Positions 10,388 through 18,887 of a stretch of 28,059 bases of DNA are shown one piece after another. The notes beneath the pieces were generated by a model that saw only the letters and a program-made list of their open reading frames with translations, made no database searches and was not told where the DNA came from. The stretch's first letter is position 1; each line of letters starts with the position of its first letter. The position numbers and the translations under genes are program-made. Source of the DNA: Baffinella frigidus (lineage: Eukaryota; Cryptophyceae; Cryptomonadales; Baffinellaceae); the NCBI GenBank assembly GCA_026770585.1, contig MU646327.1:1257976-1286034 (forward strand), given 5' to 3'.

Positions 10388-10525
10388 GAGCGTCCTGTTC
10401 ACGCCAGCAAAGCATGCACGAGTGGGGGCAGTCGGCGTCCGAGGTGTCGATGGTGTCCGGTGTGGGCAGGTCCCAGTAGATGCACGTGTCTTGCCGCGCC
10501 GCCGCGCGCCGCGTCGTGAACAGGC
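10383..10525 (-). pseudogene. Truncated paralogue of the gene C 3' end
   Basis: On the minus strand this reads FTTRRAAARQDTCIYWDL, then DTSDADCPHSC and MLCWREQDAQ followed by TAA. It matches two separate parts of gene C: FTTRRAPAGQEACFYWEV near the end of exon 2, and DTEDAARAYSCMQCWRDQDA at its C-terminus. The DNA is also similar past the stop, including an AATAAA overlapping the stop codon. The upstream 400 bp shows no further recognisable gene C exons, so this is a remnant or a short relative. Its stop lies 26 bp from the stop of the convergent gene B. Confidence 0.7.
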
Positions 10526-10950
10526 ATCGTTGCGTTACAACAACCCATGGCTTAAGAATCCGTACCGGATTTAGGGTATGCGTGTTCTTGATTTTGTAGC
10601 AGAGGGTTGACTAAATCCAGTGTTGAGTCAACCCAGGGCGCATAACCTGTGAGACGCTACAAGTCCCAGGTGTCACGCGCAGTTTCTTGTCTTTCGTGAG
10701 GTTTACTGAAACGAATCAGCAGTCCTTAGGAGGCCCGGAGTCTCCAGTCCACTCTCTATTAAAAGGACAGGAGTTTCCAGTCGACTCTCTAAAGTGAATC
10801 TACTTTGGAGGCTTAAGTGAATCTACGTTGGCGTCCTCATAGCCTTGCGTCCTTAAGTGCCCTTAGAGCCTAGATACCCACACAGAGTGGCGAGAAGGAC
10901 AAAGAGGGCAAGGCCGAGGTCTCGTGCGAATGAGGCAGGTGATCGCAGTA
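10526..10950. other. Intergenic stretch with small repeats, no gene
   Basis: No coding region is supported here. A 20-bp imperfect direct repeat (GAGTCTCCAGTCCACTCTCT) lies at 10739-10758 and again at 10771-10790. GTGAATCTAC occurs twice (about 10795 and 10819), and its reverse complement appears near 22078, beside another repeat. GGTTGAC/GTCAACC-like half sites occur near 10606 and 10625. Confidence 0.5.
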
Positions 10951-10958
10951 AAATTAGG

Positions 10959-10964
10959 TTTATT
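10959..10964 (-). promoter_or_regulatory. AATAAA polyadenylation signal overlapping the gene C stop codon
   Basis: The minus strand reads TGTCAATAAACC, so the TAA stop and the AATAAA hexamer share bases. The conserved overlap in the paralogue suggests it is functional, although that is inference. Confidence 0.6.
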
Positions 10965-11784
10965 GACATGTGGCATCCTGGTCGCGCCAGCATTGCATGC
11001 ACGAGTAGGCTCTGGCGGCGTCCTCGGTGTCGAAGGTCTCCGCCTTGGTCACGTACAAGCGCCGCGGCCGCAGGCAGCTCCAGGTGTAGGTGTGCGAGGC
11101 GAGGGTGGCCGTGGCGCCTTGCAGCTCGCTCCCGAGGTTGTAGAAGAGCCCCTTCGTCGCGCTGTCCAGAGTGTTGGAGTCCGTGTTCCACCTGCGCCCG
11201 CCACACCAAGTCACAATCTCGTCACACGCGGCCGGGCACCGAGCCCGGCAGCCTGGCAGCGAGGCGGAGCAACACGCCTGGTGGACACGCTCTGAACGCG
11301 CACGCGCGCGCCTGCAGGGCGCAGCAGGATGCAGCACGCTCGGAATTGATGATGGCGGCTGGAGCAGGGCGGGGTGGTGTAGGTAGTGTGGTCCAGGCAC
11401 CTCTACGGCGGGCGGGGCAATCCTCGGAGGGATCATCAAGGTGCAGGCTACTCTACAGGGGTGCCTCGCTCAGAAGAAACCACCGCCCCCTAGGACCCTA
11501 CAGTAGGGCTATGCCTAGGGCCCGATGGTGGTCCTAGGGAGGGGGTCTCTTTCTTATGAGCGAGGTACCCCTGTAAGGCAGGGCGGGGCGGGGGACCGTT
11601 CGATGAGAGAGCGCTGGAGCTGGAGGTCGCGCGCCCCCGCGCAGAGGCAATCCGCATGCCCCACCGAGAAGTGCGAGCGGTACACGGTGTTGGGCATCAG
11701 CGCGTAGTCCTCCACGAACTGCAGGTCCAGGAACCCCGCCGCGATCTGCGCCCGCGCGTCCGGGAGCACCTGATGGTTCAGGGT

Positions 11785-11837
<53 letters not shown>

Positions 11838-12028
11838 GGTTCAGGGTTGAGGGTTGAGGGTTGAGGGTTNNNNNNNNNNNNNNNNNNNNNNNNNNNNNNN
11901 NNNNNNNNNNNNNNNNNNNNNNNNNNNNNNNNNNNNNNNNNNNNNNNNNNNNNNNNNNNNNNNNNNNNNNNNNNNNNNNNNNNNNNNNNNNNNNNNNNNN
12001 NNNNNNNNNNNNNNNNNNNNNNNAAGGT

Positions 12029-12059
<31 letters not shown>

Positions 12060-12098
12060 AGGTTCAGGGTTGAGTGTTGAGGGTTCAGGGTTCAGGGT

Positions 12099-12144
<46 letters not shown>

Positions 12145-14555
12145 GGTTAACCGACGCCGCGTCCAGCGCGTGCACCGCCGACCCCGCTCCTCCCGCCGGC
12201 GCGGGCGTGGGCAGCACCACGCGGGCCGGCGGCGGCGGCGGCGGCGTTGCCGGGGCCGGCGTGGTCGCCACGGCCGCTGGGGGCGTTGTTGCGCTGGCAT
12301 CTGTTACTTCCCAGTAGAAACACGCCTCCTGCCCCGCGGGCGCGCGGCGCGTGGTGAAGTTCGCGACGCTCGCGAAGGCCACGTCGAGGCACACGGACTT
12401 GAGGCCCCGCTGCGCCGCGACCCCGCACGCTGGCGTCGCGCTCATCGACACCCAGTAGGTGAAGGCCGTCGCCCCCTGCCCAGTGGTGAAGGTTGCTGCC
12501 GGGAAGTCCGCGGAGTGGAAGAGGTAGGAGAAGGACCACGTGGTGCTGGCTCCCCACACGCCCGACCCGGCGAACTGCGGGCGCCCGTCCACCTTGAACG
12601 CGAGTTTTGTTGTTTGTGTTGTTCCGCACGCCACCGTCAATGGCGCCTGGGGCGACGTCGCGCCCACCACGTTGGCAACCCCCTCCAGGGCGTACGTCCG
12701 GATGGGAGGCTCCCTCCACTGCCCCGCGACGTCCGAGGTTGTGCTCACCTCCACCCGCATGTCCACCATCGACGACACGACGCCGCCGCCAGGCGCGTCG
12801 ACAGACACCACCACAGGAACGGCAAACGCGCACATCTCGAGGAGCCGCCCGGCCGTGTGTCTCGCGCGCGCCGCCAGGCACAGCTCGTACACCGCGCGGT
12901 TCTCGAACGCGATCACCCCTGAGGCCTCGTCGATGACCAGCGCACCCGGCAGCACGAAGTTGTCCGAGGTGAGCGGCGCGAGCGCAAACTTGAGCGACGC
13001 CCCGTAGGTGCCCTTGGCAACGTAGGGCGGGAGCAGCGGGTCCTCGGGAAGATACGCAGCCACCTCCACTGAGTTGGCGTAGAGCACGCTCCCCCCGGAC
13101 ATGTCGTGCTCCAGCCGCACCGCGCCGCGCAGGAACGACGGTCCCAGCATTCGCCATGCATCGTACGCCGCCCCCTCCGGCCACACGCCCCCGATGGACT
13201 CCAGGAGAGGGAGCCCCGTGTCGCCGAGGGGAGCTTGTCCCACCAGCGCTCGAACGTCGCCTTTGACCACCACCCTGTTGTGGAGGAGGGGAGGGGGGGT
13301 TAGGTTGCTGGTCCATCATCCGCACACGCCGTGCGCCACAACCCTGTCGCAGAGTAGGGGAGGGGGGTTCAGGCCACGCTCTCGATTACCACCCGCCTGG
13401 TTTCGGGTTTCGGGCTTCGGGCTTCGCGCTTCGGGTGTCGGGTCTTTCGAATCGCGTAGTCTAGGTACATGGCGCTCGATGATCAGGCTTTGTGAGGAAA
13501 GGAGGCTGGGGAAAGGTTGATTCCACGGAAAGGCGTGATGTTCGCCTAAGTTGGGAGAAATCAAAACCTCAAGGACCTGAAAGCAGGCTTGGGAAAGGTT
13601 GGTACCATCCAGGCTGGCGAGCGTAGGCGCGCGTCCACTGCAGCTGCAGCTCGCCCCCCGGCGGGCACTCGAACCAGAGGATCGAGAAGCGCCCGTCCTC
13701 CCGCAGGTAGGCGCGCATGCTCCCCCCTTGCCGCACCGCCAAACTCGAGTCGATCCGCATGGTCGAGGCATACTCCGTGTACCTCCCCGCGACGTCCGTG
13801 TCGTTGACCAGCGAGTGCAGGGCGCCCCCCCCCAGCCCCGTGAGCAGCAGCGAACGGGGGAAAGCTTTCGTGGTCCGGCCCATCGCCTGCAGCTGCACCT
13901 GCGCAACTGGCGGAAGCACCACTGGGGAGAACGAGAGCGCCATGGAGGTCGCCGACACCTTGATGTGTGAGACCACGTTCCAGCTGGCGGGCTTTGAATA
14001 GTCTGCAGGCATTGTGTTGAGAAGCTCGTGCCACCGGCAGCACCCCTTGAAGAACGCCTCGTATTCCCCGCTCTCGGGCAGCATAACTGAAAAGGACAGC
14101 CGCGTGCTGTAGCCCGTGAAGCTGCCCATGTCTCCGTACGAGGTTGGTCGGTCGGCCAAAACCGCGAACAGATACCCCTGCCGTCCTCCCATCTCCGAGT
14201 ACGGCAGGAAAGTCTGCTCTCCGCCAGGCGCCTGCCAGCCGATCGAGCGCGCCTCCCCCCCCACCCCACCTGGAAGGAACACCGACCCCCCGCCCCCGCT
14301 AACGTAATCTGCTGCAACCGCACCCGCCGGGCCGGTCGGGATAAAGGTCGCGTGGAGAGATACGGCGACATGCAGCGGGTTGCGCATGTCGGTGGCGCAT
14401 AACTGCGGGAAGCGAGGGTCCGAGGCTCCCTCCAGCGAACGGCAGGACCTCCAAGACATTTCCATCGTTGCAAGCTGAAGCGCGCTGCATGGGCGCGCTA
14501 CCAGCGCGACCAATGCCAGCAGCAGCCCGCAGGCCGCTTGACCGTGGCTGCGCAT
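10960..14555 (-). CDS. Secreted 825-residue protein of unknown family, four exons
   Basis: Proposed exons: 14555-13606, 13274-12152, 11769-11597 and 11191-10960. Phases agree (2, 0, 2) and the total is 826 codons with stop. Residues 1-26 are a clear signal peptide (AACGLLLALVALVARPCSAL). The rest is rich in Gly, Ala, Val, Ser and Thr and looks beta-rich, with possible N-glycosylation sites (NDT, NFT). A Thr/Pro-rich linker with six consecutive prolines (residues about 641-691) separates the large N-terminal part from a Cys-containing C-terminal part ending in SCMQCWRDQDATCQ. This suggests an extracellular or cell-surface protein with a stalk-like linker. No domain family was recognised. The exon 3 donor (CG|GTCCCC) was chosen for phase; a later in-frame GT lies in the adjoining MITE terminus. 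Exon 1 contains few Cys, while exons 3-4 carry most of the CxC/CxxC-type pairs. Confidence 0.78.
11456..11573. mobile_element. MITE-like element with CAGGGGT termini, flanked by TA
   Basis: The 118-bp element has terminal inverted repeats of about 24 bp (CAGGGGTGCCTCGCTCAGAA against the inverted right end, two mismatches) and a TA dinucleotide on both sides, as for Tc1/mariner-type insertions. The interior has two CCTAGG palindromes and no coding capacity. It lies in gene C intron 3, with its right end 23 bp from the proposed exon 3 donor. Confidence 0.8.
11770..12151 (-). repeat. Gene C intron 2 made entirely of telomere-like CCCTCAA units
   Basis: The proposed intron begins GTTAACCCTCAACCC directly after the codon for Ser691 and ends CAACCCTGAACCATCAG directly before VLPDARAQ. 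Everything visible between is CCCTCAA or CCCTGAA repeats, interrupted by an N gap (11870-12023). The repeat is more uniform here than in the other arrays, suggesting a younger expansion. Confidence 0.88.
11870..12023. other. Assembly gap of 154 N
   Basis: The gap lies inside the uniform GGGTTGA array of gene C intron 2, so the true length of that intron is unknown. Any apparent open frame running through the gap is an artefact. Confidence 0.98.
13395..13446. repeat. TTCGGG minisatellite in gene C intron 1
   Basis: Units TTTCGGG, CTTCGGG and GTGTCGGG repeat about six times inside the proposed intron 13275-13605. On the sense strand these are CCCGAAA/CCCGAAG, a C-rich variant of the telomere-like unit. 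Confidence 0.75.
13522..13585 (+). repeat. Diverged copy of the CCTAAAGGA-tailed repeat in gene C intron 1
   Basis: The stretch shows CCACGGAAAGGCGTG, TTGGGAGAAATC and AAAACCTCAAGGACCT, matching the 3' block of the family at 15084, 16561, 16634, 17872, 18812, 18892 and 19094. It sits just downstream, in gene orientation, of the exon 1 donor. Confidence 0.75.
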
Positions 14556-14571
14556 CACGTCCGGCCCTCAA

Positions 14572-14839
14572 ACGCCGCTTCCTCCCCGACACCAGGGATC
14601 GCGGAAACGGCTGATCTGAGAGGGTGCCGTTCCCGTTCCCGGCCAGAAGAGCCGTTCCCGTTCCCTGCGGGAACGGCGGGAACGTCTGTCCCTGCAGGGC
14701 CTTGTGGGCAAGGCGCGAGGACCAAATTCAGCGCCGGAACGCCCACACCCCTTCGCTCCAGGGGTTGGAATTAGTCAACTCAACTGGTTTTGAGCCGGGC
14801 CTCGTTTGTTATTTCCATGAGCCTCATAACTCGGCGGCT
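14572..14839 (+). repeat. Dispersed repeat family 2, copy 1
   Basis: This is a 268-bp direct repeat, nearly identical to 17003-17259 (which lacks 11 bases near AGCGCCGGAAC). It contains a perfect 10-bp hairpin GCCGTTCCCG/CGGGAACGGC (14651-14677) and the block GGGGTTGGAATTAGTCAACT. It begins 17 bp upstream of the gene C start codon, so it would lie in the gene C promoter region. Confidence 0.88.
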
Positions 14840-14847
14840 GCTGTATG

Positions 14848-15146
14848 ACATAATCCCTCTCACCTTGTGGGGTATCCGTGGCTGGAGCTTTTATACTTCA
14901 ACCATGGGATACCATGAGCCTCAGAACCAGGCTGACTTGGGTTCGGTGTGTGCGCGAGCGTGTACCCACTTGGGACTCCTCAAACACCCCAAGAGAGCCA
15001 CCCTGTATCCCCTCTTCACGAGCCTCTGCACTGGAGAGCGAAACGCGATCCGAAAGCAAAAATGCTTTCTCTGCAGATCCCTTCTACGGAAGGGCGTGTC
15101 GTTGGCATATGTTGGGAGAAATTAAAACCTAAAGGACCTAAAGGAC
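14848..15146 (+). repeat. CCTAAAGGA-tailed repeat family 1, partial copy A
   Basis: It shares with the longer copies the imperfect hairpin GGGGTATCCGTGG...CCATGGGATACC, the block CACCCTGTATCCCCTCTTCA, the short hairpin AAAGCAAAAATGCTTT, and ACGGAAGGGCGTGTCGTTGG, ending in AAAACCTAAAGGACCTAAAGG. No conserved open frame is visible. The stretch that follows (15147-15430) shows no gene. Confidence 0.85.
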
Positions 15147-15429
15147 GCTAAAGGACGCTGCAATACAAATAATGCTGGGAAGTTGGCGTTCACTACTCTC
15201 ACTCGTGCAACAAGCCTCCTGTACAATGCCCCCCGGACTTTAAAACCAAACTGAACGCCCTCCATAAACTTCACCAAGCAGGTCGCAGACATGCGAAACG
15301 ACAAAAACAATAAAAACTGAAAAACCAAAGGACCTAAAAGAACCCAACATAACAAACAGACAATGACAACCCAACAAGAAACTGTACAGGGGGACAGACA
15401 CGGGCGAGTCGCTGAGGAGGAACGTGGGT

Positions 15430-15592
15430 GCTAAGAGGGGGGGGGGTGGAGCGAGGAGAAGGGGGAAGGGAGGGGCCGCAGAAACGGAGGGAGGGAGAGA
15501 GGGAGGGAGAGAGGGAGGAACAGGGGAGCGAGGAAGGAGGGGGGGAGGAGGGAAAGGAAGAGGGGAGGGAACTGTGGGTAGTGTGGGTAGGA
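15430..15592. repeat. Polypurine tract
   Basis: About 160 bp of almost pure A/G (GGGAGGGAGAGAGGG and similar) on the plus strand. Open frames on either strand here only reflect low complexity. A shorter similar tract lies at 17702-17767. Confidence 0.85.
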
Positions 15593-15640
15593 TGGGAACT
15601 CCGACTCCGACTCTGGGAGGGGAACTCCGAACGATAGAAC

Positions 15641-15692
15641 ATAAGTCATTAGGTAGACTTTAGGATATAAGTCATTAGGTAGACTTTAGGAT
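15641..15692 (+). repeat. 26-bp perfect tandem duplication
   Basis: ATAAGTCATTAGGTAGACTT plus TAGGAT occurs twice in direct succession (15641-15666 and 15667-15692). No function is apparent. Confidence 0.92.
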
Positions 15693-15877
15693 ATTGGGCT
15701 ATTTCGGGGATCATTCCACTAAAAAGGAATTCCCCTCGTGAGGAATACACAGGAAAACACAGAGGAACAGAGGAGGGAGGAAACGAAACATGCGGGACGA
15801 AGAAAAGAGGGAACCCTTCAAGGGGGGGTGACACTTCGAGTAGCCTACACGTAGGCGCCAAGCGGGGATGGCGAGTG

Positions 15878-16627
15878 ACAGGAACTTTATTGAAAGACGG
15901 GGGGTCCCTGACACACGCGTTACTTTCCTAAACTTGTATTATTGATCTCTAACAATTGGCTGGACTTGATGGTGCCCCACCTTTGTTTTGATGTCTTTCT
16001 GATGTTGCTTTCTGACGCTTGGATTGCCATTAACTTTGCTGACGTCCGTACATTGGGGGAAACCCCTACACACCCACATTTTATTTTTATTTTTATTTCA
16101 TTTTTTATCTCCTTTCACTGTTGGTTTCTGACTGATTTCACTGCACACCCCCACACAATCCCTCTCACCTTTGGAATCGTTGGTGTCTAGCTGATCTCAC
16201 CTCACCCCCCCTCGCAACCCATCTCAATTTCGCTGACTTCCGTACGTTAATCTCAACAAATACCACATTCATCTCCTTTCATCATTGGTGTCCATCTTTG
16301 GTGTCGAACTGATTTCACCTCACAACCCCACACAACCCATTTCACCTTGTGGGGTATTCGTGATTGAAGCTCTTAAACTTCAACCATGGGATACCATGAG
16401 CCTCAAAGGAGGCTGACTTGGGTTCGGTGCATGCGCGAGTGAGATATCCTCTGGATCAACTCAAACATCCCAAGAGAACCACCCTGTATCCCCTCTTCAC
16501 GAGCCTCTGCACTGGAGAGCGAAACGCGATCCGAAAGCAAAAATGCTTTCTCTGCAGTCCTTTCTACGGAAGGGCGTGTCGTTGGCGTATGTTGGGAGCA
16601 TTTAAAACCTAAAGGACCTAAAGGACG
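15878..16627 (+). repeat. Repeat family 1, full-length copy B (about 750 bp)
   Basis: It begins ACAGGAACTTTATTGAAAGA and ends in AAAACCTAAAGGACCTAAAGG. It aligns throughout with 18239-18871, including CGTACATTGGGGGAAACCCC, the T-rich TTATTTTTATTT segment, the GGGGTATTCGTG hairpin and the 3' block shared by all copies. No long conserved frame is present, so it looks non-autonomous. A second 3' block follows at 16634-16705, and 16706-17000 holds no recognised feature. Confidence 0.85.
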
Positions 16628-16633
16628 AAATCA

Positions 16634-16705
16634 ATGTCCTTTCTACGGAAGGGCGTGTCGTTGGCATATGTTGGGAGCATTCAAAACCTGAAGGACCTAC
16701 AGGAC
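16634..16705 (+). repeat. Repeat family 1, 3'-end fragment
   Basis: A solitary 3' block (CTACGGAAGGGCGTGTCGTT ... CAAAACCTGAAGGACCTACA) follows copy B directly, as if the end of the element had been duplicated in tandem. Confidence 0.85.
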
Positions 16706-17002
16706 GTTCATTAAAGCTCCATAAGCTCCATAGGCTGGTTCGTACCCTCACTTCTAGGTAGTTCGTCCTAGCGGGCGAGACGTTCTAGTGGACGACCCAC
16801 CCCTACGGGGTGGTTCTGTGCGCTAGAGCCCTGCGTCTCGGCCTATCTCTCGTCCTGGCGTACAGCGGTCGTGTTTGTCAATTTATTGAACCTTGTTTTC
16901 CCCTCATAAAGGCTTACCCCAACAGAGCCACCCTGTATCCCCTCTTCAAACGCGATCCGAAAGCAAAAATGCTTTCTCTGCAGATCCCTTCTACGGAACG
17001 GC

Positions 17003-17259
17003 ACGCCGCTTCCTCCCCGACACCAGGGATCGCTGAAACGGCTGATCTGGGAGGGTGCCGTTCCCGTTCCCGGCCAGAAGAGCCGTTCCCGTTCCCTGCG
17101 GGAACGGCGGGAACGTCTGTCCCTGCAGGGCCCTGTGGGCAAGGCGCGAGGACCAAATTCACCCACACCCCTTCGCTCCAGGGGTTGGAATTAGTCAACT
17201 CAACAGGTTTTGAGCCGGGCCTCGTTTGTTATTTCCATGAGCCTCATAACTCGGCGGCT
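17003..17259 (+). repeat. Dispersed repeat family 2, copy 2
   Basis: Nearly identical to 14572-14839 over its length apart from an 11-base deletion. It is inserted directly after CTTCTACGGAACGG, that is inside or at the end of a family 1 3' block, which indicates nesting of the two repeat families. Confidence 0.88.
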
Positions 17260-17399
17260 CCTTATGAACCATAGGTAACTGAATAGGACGGACGGACTTG
17301 GAGCCATTTGCATTTTCGTGGTACAAATTTGGGTCTGGGATTTGCATGGATTTGCATCGACAGGCTGTTCAAACGCGGGGCAGAAAAGCCCCCCCTTCC

Positions 17400-17488
17400 C
17401 GATGTCCGATTTCAAATTTGATCAACAGAGATACCCAAGCTCGCCGAGATTGGGTATCTCTGTTGATCAAATTTGAAATCGGACATCG
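17400..17488. repeat. Perfect 39-bp inverted repeat with 11-nt loop
   Basis: The arms 17400-17438 and 17450-17488 are perfect reverse complements, starting CGATGTCCGATTTCAAATTT. The loop is GCTCGCCGAGA. As RNA this would be a very stable hairpin. The flanks show no clear target duplication, and no coding region is nearby. Confidence 0.95.
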
Positions 17489-17768
17489 CACGCTCGCGGC
17501 AGTCTCGCAGACGTTTTCGCTCAGGGCGACCATCAAAAGCCGTGCAGGGGGACCAACGGCTCCAATTCCAGACCTTGGTCCAAAAATTATGAGGAAACGG
17601 CTCCACCAACTGCCTCACGATCAGGTTAGGGTCAGTCCGTCCCATTGAGATCCCCTTGTATGAACTGCACGCACACGAACGAGACAATGAGGAACAACGG
17701 GGAGGCTAACTGGGGAAGGGGCGGGGACGAGGAGAGGAAGGGGAAGAAGAGAGGGAGGGAGGGAGAGG

Positions 17769-17932
17769 CCCACACCCCTTCGCTCCAGGGGTTGGAATTA
17801 GTCAACTCAACAGGTTTTGAGCCACGACCCTCGTTTTGTTATTCCATGGGGGGAAAAAACCATGCAGTCCTTTCTACGGAAGGGCGTGTCGTTGGGCTAT
17901 GTTGGGAGCATTTAAAACCTAAAGGACCTTAA
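17769..17932 (+). repeat. Fragments of repeat families 2 and 1 in series
   Basis: 17769-17850 matches the CCCACACCCCTTCGCTCCAG to GTTTTGAGCC part of family 2. It is followed at 17870-17932 by a family 1 3' block (CTACGGAAGGGCGTG ... AAAACCTAAAGGACCT). Confidence 0.82.
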
Positions 17933-17936
17933 TGGT

Positions 17937-17983
17937 TTCCCGCCGACTTGGAGCGGTTCTATCCCGCTCCAAGTCGGCGGGAA
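17937..17983. repeat. Perfect 20-bp inverted repeat with 7-nt loop
   Basis: TTCCCGCCGACTTGGAGCGG pairs perfectly with 17964-17983 around TTCTATC. It lies immediately after the tail of a family 1 fragment. No T-run follows to suggest a terminator. Confidence 0.95.
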
Positions 17984-17987
17984 TCAT

Positions 17988-18181
17988 TTTCTTCTGTGAT
18001 TGACTTTACAAGTGTTTTTATCTGTTTTTTTGCGCCGCAGGCTGCCTAATTTCGGGCGACATCTCGTACAAATGCCGTTAATTCCCGAGAAACGGAAAAC
18101 CCGCAATCAAAAGTCAATTGTTTCCACCTGAGAAACGTTCGGCCGAGATAAAATCACTTGTAAAGTCGATCGCAGAAGAAA
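17988..18181. repeat. Imperfect inverted-repeat element, arms of about 35 bp
   Basis: 17988-18022 (TTTTCTTCTGTGATTGACTT...) and 18147-18181 are inverted copies with a few mismatches, enclosing about 125 bp. It abuts the 20-bp hairpin at 17937-17983 on the left and family 1 copy C on the right. It looks like a small non-autonomous element. Confidence 0.7.
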
Positions 18182-18238
18182 TGAGCCTCATAAAGACTGA
18201 CTTCAATAAGTGTCAAAAAGTGTACGGACCTAAAGGTA

Positions 18239-18871
18239 ACAGGAACCTTATTGAAAGACGGGGGACTCTTGATACACGCGTTGCTTTCCTAAACTTGTAT
18301 TATTCATCCCCAACAATTGGTTGGACTTGATGGTGCTCCACCTTCGTTTTGATGACTTTCTGATGTTGCTGACTGACTCTTGGATTGCAATTAACTTTGC
18401 TGACATCCGTACATTGGGGGAAACCCCTACACACCCACATTTCTATTTTGTTTTTACATCTCCTTTCACCTTTGGTTTCTGACTGACTTCACCGCACACA
18501 CCCACACAATCCCTCTCACCTTTTGGAATCATTGGTGTCTGACTGATCTCACCTCAGACCCCCTCGCAACCCATCTCACCTTTTGGAATCTTGTTTCCTC
18601 TGGGGTATCCATGGTTGAAGCTCCTATGCTCCAACCATGGGATACCATGAGCCTCATAAAGGCTGACTTGGGTTCGGCGTGTGGGCGAGCGCGGTCCTCT
18701 GGATCAACTCAAACACCCCAAGAGAGCCACCCTGTATCCCCTCTTCACGAGCCTCTGCACTGGAGAGCGAAACGCGATCCGAAAGCAAAAATGCTTTCTC
18801 TGCAGATCCCTTCTACGGAAGGGCGTGTCGTTGGCATATGTTGGGAGAAATTAAAACCTAAAGGACCTCAA
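18239..18871 (+). repeat. Repeat family 1, full-length copy C (about 630 bp)
   Basis: Collinear with 15878-16627, starting ACAGGAACCTTATTGAAAGA. The hairpin GGTATCCATGGTTGAAGC/TCCAACCATGGGATACC (about 18604-18646) is more complete here than in the other copies. It ends AAAACCTAAAGGACCTCAAGG. Further 3' blocks follow at 18888-18950 and 19007-19155. 19156-19320 shows no recognised feature. Confidence 0.85.
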
Positions 18872-18887
18872 GGTCCAGGGGATGGCG

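Noticed and set aside
11771-12151. CRISPR array
   Set aside because: Units of seven bases without spacers in a eukaryotic intron; this is a minisatellite.
12092-12300. Extension of gene C exon 2 into NPQPSTLNPQP repeats
   Set aside because: This is translation of the CCCTCAA array; a donor at GTTAAC and an in-phase acceptor at 11770 explain the locus better.
15165-15350. Retroelement-like coding fragment (plus-strand LAFTTLTRATSLLYNAPR)
   Set aside because: It is short, interrupted by stops, and matched no reverse transcriptase or integrase motif I could recognise.
15424-15663. Overlapping open frames on both strands
   Set aside because: They arise from a polypurine tract that has no stop codons in some frames.
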